Shown here: positions 57,640 to 64,000 of the stretch, one piece after another
Layout: every line of letters begins with the position of its first letter
Numbering within the stretch: the stretch's first letter is position 1
Assembly: GCA_039881145.1 (NCBI GenBank)
Contig: JAYKKI010000052.1
Span: 7,941,501 to 8,005,500, forward strand
Reading direction: 5' to 3'
DNA: 64,000 nucleotides
Origin: Druceiella hillmani
Taxonomy: Eukaryota > Arthropoda > Insecta > Lepidoptera > Hepialidae
The notes under the pieces: model-generated
What the model saw: the letters and a program-made list of their open reading frames with translations, nothing else
Told to the model about the DNA's origin: nothing
The model's database searches: none
Translations under genes and position numbers: made by a program

Positions 57640-58430
57640 CATGTGTTCTGTGTCTTGTGGATTTCTTTATGATAAAACAATATCTTGTGGATTTCTTTAT
57701 GATAAAATACTAATACAAGGTAGGTCGGATATTTCCTATTTATCAAAATGCTTTTGTTATTTCAGTAGAGATCCTGTATGATATATTGTAGTCTCATTAA
57801 AAATAGAGTCGGTAAGAGTGGGTCCACCCCTCTTTCTCCTCGTTCAATATTTATAAATTTTCCAGTGTTTTGAAGCTTAACTCTATTTGTGCAAGCAGAA
57901 TGAACACTTTTCATTATTTTTATGTAATTTTAGTCGACATGTGCTACTGTTAGAACTTTCCATAGCGATTCGGGTTCTATAGTATCAAAATATGTTTTAT
58001 AGTAAACAAGTGCCTCGTAAAGTGGTTTTCTGAATTCTTCATATATTTCCATTAATTGTTCTATTGTTTGAATGTGATCAATCGTACGAAATCCCGTTCG
58101 CTCTTCTTAAAGAAAAAATTCTAGTTTCGGCGTAATTCTTTTAGCAATCCACTTGAAAATAATTTATATATACTCCGTATAAGATTTATCGAATGAGAAT
58201 TCGCAATGTCAGCGGGGTAGGGACCCCACTTATATTGTGAGTTTATTCGCCCCACTGATATTGTGAGGATATTGCGTGTTGATTCTTGTATAAAATTACT
58301 GCATTTGACTTTTTTTAAATATTTTGTTGAAGAGTTGGTTTACTGGTGTGAGCAATGCATTTTCTTATGTCCTTAGCATGCCGTTAGTTATGTCATTTGA
58401 TCCCGGACTTTTTTGCTCTTCGGCTTCTTC
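57640..58430 (-). pseudogene. LINE reverse transcriptase, inactivated
   Basis: Minus-strand fragments: SPGSNDITNGML (about 58415-58375, usual KAPGPDGIxxEML), AKRITPKLE, EERTGFRTIDHIQTIEQL (58110-58055, usual EQxGFRxGRSTxDQI), LYEALVYYKTYFDTIEPESLW (58025-57960, palm motif A, usual VDYxKAFDSV; the first Asp is Tyr), GKFINIERGERGVDPLLPTLF (57865-57795, usual RGVRQGDPLSPxLF), a degraded motif C where FADD is unrecognisable (57710-57650) and NIEKIKIMT. The RTE-like tail REYIHL, RINKTCYKFWSLR and KWKRTRHIDRM follows to about 57100. Two catalytic aspartate positions are lost. Short frames called on the plus strand here are antisense shadows. Confidence 0.9.
57653..57712 (-). repeat. 30-bp tandem duplication inside the LINE
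   Basis: TCTTGTGGATTTCTTTATGA followed by TAAAACAATA is repeated once with exact 30-base spacing (57653 and 57683), at the position of the former FADD motif. Being ten codons long it would not shift the frame. Confidence 0.9.
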
Positions 58431-59048
58431 ATGAGATGAAGGTTCTCTAGTTTAACGCAGTTGTAATGCTCAAATATTTTTCTTTCATTACCTTATAATG
58501 ATTTCTCTGTCATATTTTTATTTTTCATATTAGCGAATATATTCTCTATATTTTTTCGCATCCGATTTTCAAATTCATTTTTTAGAAGTACTAATATCTT
58601 TATATGTCCTCTTCAAGCTACCCTACGAATCTAAATATTCCTTTAACACTTGTGTTCTCTGATTTCTAAAGCCATCTCATCATTTTATTGTATTGTTTAT
58701 ATAGTGTACTTAATTCTTGTTTTCTTTCATTAAGTAACGTTTTTTATATTTTGAATAAAAAAAATGTCTCGGCTTTTGTCTTAGTACGCTTTTCTTTTCC
58801 CTTATTCCTTTGTTTTTCTTTGGTCAGGAATTGTTTGCTTTATATATTTTCATTTTGTTGTAATATGATTCAACTAATGACAATTGCGCATAATTTCTTC
58901 TTACTAACTTTTTAAATTTTTGAGTTAACATTTTCTCTTCTTCCCTGTCTGAGGTCGTCCTTAACGCTAGATTATTAAATTTCATGCATTTTTTTCTTTA
59001 CTGTTGGCGTAAACCAAGATGCTCGAACCAGATAATAATTGAGGCGTG

Positions 59049-59650
59049 AACCAGATAATAATTTGATGAGAAGTTTATGTTTATTACTTCGGTAATTCTA
59101 AACTGTTTCTGGTCGTGAGTTAATACGTAATCTATTTCATTTTAGCATCATTGTCTACCTATAAACAAATTAGTTTTGTTTAATTTTTTTGAAGTAGGTA
59201 TTCATTATAAATTGTTTGTTATCCACAACGTAGTGTGTCAAGTTTTGATCAATTTTGTTACCCTTTCATAGGTCGGGCATTCCCGCAATTAGCTTTTCTT
59301 CATTCTCAGGTATTGCTATATTTATTTTAAATTTTCCTATTTTTAACTTTTACTGTCCTAGGATTTAGTCTTATAAAAATGTTCCACCTTATTCTCACTA
59401 TCGTAAGTTATTCAAGCGTCTACTTGTATCAACGATATGTTGTATTGCTCAAATTAGAGGTTTAGAATGGCATTTCGTTCTGATAAGCGAATGAAATACA
59501 GAATATTATTCGTGTAAATATTTTTAAGAGAAAGAATTGTTTAAATATTTGTCCCTGATCTTCTTCAATATGACTTCCTTCTCTTCTAACCTATCAAATA
59601 ATTTTATATTTTACATTTTTAATAGCATATTTTAGTTCTATCATATTTCT
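59049..59650 (-). pseudogene. LINE apurinic/apyrimidinic-type endonuclease, inactivated
   Basis: Minus-strand fragments in order: RREGSHIEEDQGQIF (about 59590-59550, where ExRRxGE... is usual); IQVDA then YDSENKVEHFY (59430-59378, usual IQVYAPTSDSxxEEVxxFYxxL); VVDNKQFIMNTYFKK (about 59225-59180, usual NxLxIxNTxFxK); and NEIDYVLTHDQ ... ITEVININFSSNYYLV (59140-59049, usual NEIDYIL...SDHRLV). The final catalytic Asp-His pair (SDHR) has become Asn-Tyr. In the family this domain nicks the target so that reverse transcription can be primed. It cannot do so here. Confidence 0.85.
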
Positions 59651-59660
59651 TTCTGATGAG

Positions 59661-60789
59661 AGGGATATTAAATTATGTGTGTAGATGTATAGTTTATATT
59701 TTTATATATCTTTTTACTGGAGTCTTTTAATCTAGCTCTCCCGTGATCAGCGGCCTTACTGGCAAAAAGAGTGGAGGCAGACACTGTTATTTATTTGTTT
59801 TCTTCTTTATTTGTTTTGTCAGGTATTTTTTCTGAATTTGAGATATTATAATTCGTTATAATTTTTGGTGAGACAATTTGTAATAAATATTTTGTTCCTC
59901 TTAGTTGGTGGTTTTTTGCTCGAGCTAGGTTTGTTGCTCTCAATAACACTACTTATATCTGGAGATTCCAGAAAGTCTATATTTTATTTTTTGTAAGTCT
60001 ATTTTTTTATTTTTTTTTTCATTTCCTTCTAATATTATCAGTTCATCGTACAGTATACGCCATTTCACTTTTGTTTTTCTTCTTTTATCTGATTTTGCAG
60101 TTTCTTACGCTTTTTCAGTATTTTCACAGGAATTATTTTATTTACATACAATAGTTTTCTATCAAGAATTCTTTATCTTTTAAAATCTTTATTTTCTTTT
60201 TATTTTAATTAACTTTACGTTTTATCCTTTTTTGTTCAAACTTGCAGTGTTTTAACCCAATTTCCTTAAATTTTCATATTTAAAGCATTTTTAAATTTTT
60301 CTGTTATAATATTTTTGAAATGTTTGTATCCATTTTTTTCTTCTAGTGTTCTAATGCATATGCAATATTTATATTTCAGATTATGTATAAATGGTATTAA
60401 TATAACTTAAGCACAAGCTGTATTTTTCTTGCAATAATTTCAAACTACATATATTCATCGAGATTTATTTTCAATTTTCTCTTTTTTGGTTATCGCTCCT
60501 GGGCAACATTAGACGAAATATTTAAGTAATTTTTACAATTGCACGATCTTTTGTCAATTCATCAGTATTCATTCAGTATGATTTATAGTCAAATTCCTAA
60601 CAAATTATTGTAATTTGACATTTCCAAGATATGATAATTTCACAACACGTTAAAAATTATAAACAAACATTAATGATTTTGGACTAAGGAGGGAGTATTT
60701 CAATTTAGCATTTGCCAATGGGAATGTGTAAAGAATATAATACATTGAGAAACTATTGGGCTAATTAAAGTAAGTGAAAGAAGTTTTTT
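59661..60789. other. T-rich flank of the LINE
   Basis: T-rich on the plus strand (A-rich in the sense of the LINE). It may contain the 5' leader of the LINE, but nothing specific was recognised. Confidence 0.4.
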
Positions 60790-60938
60790 CTTAGCCTGAA
60801 TAAACATTTTATACTGAACGTTAAAATATATTTTCATCTATTCAGCTGTTTTGTGCTAAGTTGGTGATTGTTAACTTTCGAGAGGCAGTCGTAGTGTTTT
60901 TTTTTTATATTCATATATATATATATATATATATATAT
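60790..60938. repeat. Dispersed repeat (pair with 12230-12360) ending in (TA)n
   Basis: Partner of 12230-12360. The segment ends in a (TA)n run at 60912-60938. Confidence 0.6.
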
Positions 60939-61356
60939 GGTCCCGCTTTTTTTCTCAAACTGCTAAGTTTACAATATTATAAAATAGTGAAAAACAGAAT
61001 TAATATTTTCACATAGTTTAATAGAAATTAATACCACGTACTCCTAAAATTTACTAATTTTATTTTGAATATATATATTCATTTTACTCATAAATAATAG
61101 GTTTTATTTTTAATTTAAGCGATATATTGTACAATTTACTTTTATAAACTATAATAAAAGCAATTTATTTTTATTTGAGTTCAAGCATTATTTGATTTAT
61201 GTTTCCACCAAAATGTTGAAAATGAAGTAAAAATAAAGAAAACTCGTTAGAAATTTACATCGTCTGCTATCTAAACATGTTATTATATATTTAGTTTGTT
61301 GATGGTTTCGTTGTGCGGTAGGTTTGATGTATTGTCATATTCAATCAGTTAATATC

Positions 61357-61408
61357 TAATGTGGAGATTTATCAATGACTTTGCAATCATTGATAAATCG
61401 CCATATTA
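61357..61408. repeat. Hairpin with 22-base arms
   Basis: TAATGTGGAGATTTATCAAT followed by GA faces TCATTGATAAATCGCCATAT followed by TA with two mismatches and an 8-base loop (CTTTGCAA). The inner 13 pairs are perfect. Confidence 0.85.
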
Positions 61409-64000
61409 TGAAATACGCAACAAATATTTGTTTATAAGGGAGTCTGAAACATTCATCTCACATTACCACTAATTGTATCAAGAGGTTTCCGATAGATTTA
61501 TTTCGAGTCTTCATGTGCACGTACTTTCATTATTCCTACAAGATTTTTATTTATTTTATTGAACACTTCTAAGTTTGATTAGAGCAACATTCGTATATTT
61601 GTATCAAATTTTTACTCTAAAATCTACAGACCCCGCCTCTTCTTTTCCTCGCTCACACTATAATTACCTGCTTTTATTTTAGGCCCACTGCCCGTAAGTA
61701 TTGTGATAGATGCACACGCTAAGAATTATGACCCAAACTAGTTTACAAAGTAGCTATTTAAATATAATATGTCTTTTGCTATCTGCTACTACACTCACTT
61801 TATATTGAAATTTAAGATTATTATTTGTATTTCTCTCTGTAGAACTACAAAGTGCTTCATAGTCTGGTCCACATAAAAAGTTATTTATGGTTAGTATTCA
61901 ATTTCATTTAATAATTGCGTTACTTAATAAAATAACTTCCATTTGCAATTTCCCAATAACAAACACTGTATTTATATAATCAGCCTCACTAAAAAAAATT
62001 TTATTAAGATGAATGTAAAAGTTTTCATCTTCATGACAATACGTGATATAATAACGCTGACAGAAAAAAACTTAGGTAAATTTATTTTTCATTTCACGCT
62101 TTACATAACAACGTAATAACGTAGTTTCAGTGCACATATTTATATCATTTATTTATACTCGTACCTATTTTCCCGACTAGTCGCAGGTCATGTAAAAATA
62201 TCAGAAGAATATAAAAAGTTTGGAATCAGTAAGTATGTAAATACACAGAAAAAATTAAGACATACTATTGTCTTTAATTCATAGGGGACCAGAAAAAAAA
62301 TCACAACTTTAAATAAAAGATGTTAATCAAGAAATTACATTTATTTTAGAAGAACCTTCCTTACCCATAAATTTAATACAACGCGTTCGGAAAGGTTAGA
62401 AGTTAACTTTAGTTCCATTTAAAATAGCTAGAAGGAAAAATAAAAACCATTAGCATTACTACCTTCCCAGTACTAACTTCACCTTTTTCACGCTCGAGGT
62501 GTACTCAGTATATAAATTCTATGTTTTTAATGAAAACGTATCATTTTTCTATAGAAAATATATTTTTTATATAATATGTGTTGTATCTTGTGTCTAATTG
62601 CTTAAAGTTATTGATAAATGGATGGTATCGGTATGAATTAATATTTAATATTCGCTCTGAATTTATTTATTAAATCAATTTTATACGTTTTTAAAATTTT
62701 TGAATGCAAAATTTCTGAGATATAAGAGCCATTATATTCGTTATTAAAATTTTTACTACTACTGCGTGGTCTTGAGCTCGGCAATTATTTTTTTACATTT
62801 AAGAATGCTCAGCGAATTGAAAATAAATGATTCGCTCCTTGAGTTATATCACCGAAAATTTAAATCTGTATTCTACACAAAATATGGGAAAACTAATTGA
62901 ATTGAATGGATACGCCCAATACTTTATAATGCACAATCGTTTAAATATTCTCTATTCAATTTTATAAAATGGGGTAGCTAATTACTACTAACTGTGGGAG
63001 TAATTAAAAACAAGTAATGAGAAGAAATTATAAAAATAAAAAAAAACAAACGAGTTACGAACTACAGAATTTGATAGTAGGTATAGAATTAAAGGTATCT
63101 TCTTACATCCTTCCCTCTCGTAAAACATAATAAATAAACCATTACTAAATATCACTATATAGTTCAATGCTGACGCCCTTGTTTAAACGTTCAATTTAAA
63201 CGATCATAACCTACTCAGTTTTTAGGATTTGTCAAAAAATTTTCACTTGAAAATGTATACCGTAGAATTATTTTTTTTAAATTAAAAATATAATGTAAAA
63301 TAACCTATTAAATATATTTAAACCAAAAATCACATTTACATATTCCTAAATTAAGATCAGTGAGCCTTTTTTTAAAGTAAAAAAATTTTAATTTGCACCG
63401 CTAATTTGAAAAAGACCACACGGATTTTAAAAATAAATCGTGTGGTTTGGCCGCTCTATGTTACAAAAAAATTTTTTGAAAGCCAAATATTAAAAGTAAA
63501 TCTTTTTTTTTTGTTGTATCGCAATGGCTAATATTTTGCTTCTAAACATAAGTCTCAACCCTTCAATGGTTAAACTATTCTGATAAAGTAACTGGGTTAA
63601 ATGTTGCTGCCTTGAGAGTAATTTGTGATGGAAAGTTAAGTGATTCGAAATTATAATTGAATTTATTCAATAAATAAAATGAACTAAGTGAACTAAAAAA
63701 TATTACGTGATTTAATAATGTTATTTTTCAATTGATAAGAAAAGCCATAATCAACTCTAGCACATAATATATCAACTCTCACTTTGGTAACAAAGTTAAT
63801 GATTCTTCTTTCATAGAATAAATTTGATAAAATAATCAATAAAAGTTTGTTGAATTCACCACAATAATTTGAAAAACTTTGGGATATTTTTAAATAGTAA
63901 AATAGTCCTAGTAAAATTAAAAAACAATATTAAGATGACATTTTTTATTTTTAATAAATTTAATTCCGTACCAAACAAGTGAGAAAGAATCCTATAAGTT
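61409..64000. other. AT-rich DNA, nothing recognised
   Basis: No repeat pair, transposon end or coding similarity recognised to the end of the window. Confidence 0.5.

Larger units (their letters stand above)
57000..59660 (-). mobile_element. RTE-type LINE, nearly complete but decayed
   Basis: On the minus strand, endonuclease-like blocks (59660 down to 59049), a linker (59048-58435), reverse-transcriptase blocks (58430-57640) and a C-terminal RTE tail (57530-57040) occur in the correct order over about 2.7 kb. Stops and frameshifts occur every few tens of codons. Untranslated ends and target duplications were not located. It is the longest recognisable element in the window. Confidence 0.88.

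Noticed and set aside
58688..58915. Plus-strand open frames at 57536-57781 and 58688-58915
   Set aside because: They lie antisense to the LINE polymerase region and are shadows of it.

Overview
The window reads as non-coding, repeat-derived DNA from a eukaryote, most probably an arthropod and likely an insect. It is strongly AT-rich and full of (TA)n microsatellites. Open frames are short, scattered and mostly meaningless. The mobile-element mix (mariner, a Tc1-like element with long inverted repeats, piggyBac, Helitron/Helentron, Ty1/copia, RTE-type and other LINEs, tRNA-derived SINEs) is the one usually met in insects. I recognised no host gene, tRNA, rRNA or CRISPR array. Multi-exon host genes with tiny exons cannot be excluded by eye.

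Layout. 0-5 kb: a short tandem repeat, a hairpin and a dead mariner on the minus strand (3.9-5.0 kb). 5-13 kb: a LINE 3'-end copy, a tRNA-SINE, a 538-bp MITE (9.5 kb) and a Helitron helicase remnant (12.8 kb). 13.9-16.4 kb: a 62-bp tandem array interrupted by a small element that carries a hammerhead-ribozyme-like core, then a LINE tail and a second copy of the ribozyme element. 17.1-17.9 kb: a 28-bp minisatellite of about 27 units. 19.4-22 kb: a long hairpin and a 115-bp satellite. 26-28 kb: a GC-rich island, a second SINE and a copia remnant missing its integrase. 29-34.7 kb: dispersed repeats, Helitron-type ends and a 2.15-kb Tc1-like element that carries a nested Helitron-like insertion in its left arm. 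36.3-36.9 kb: an internally deleted piggyBac element with both TTAA sites. 40-50 kb: sparse, with dispersed repeats and a third copy of the ribozyme element (49.9 kb). 52-54 kb: a 326-bp tandem repeat and a second LINE 3'-end copy. 57-59.7 kb: a long, badly decayed RTE-type LINE (endonuclease plus reverse transcriptase) on the minus strand.

Most interesting signal. Three dispersed copies of a small element (14.1, 16.15 and 49.9 kb, ribozyme on the minus strand) contain the CUGANGA / stem II / GAAA / GUC layout of a minimal type I hammerhead ribozyme, with a two-base compensatory change in stem I between two copies. Copy 1 sits between 12-bp direct repeats inside a tandem array, so the empty site can be reconstructed. 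This looks like a Penelope-like or retrozyme-type retroelement. Several dispersed repeat families with two or three copies each remain unclassified.
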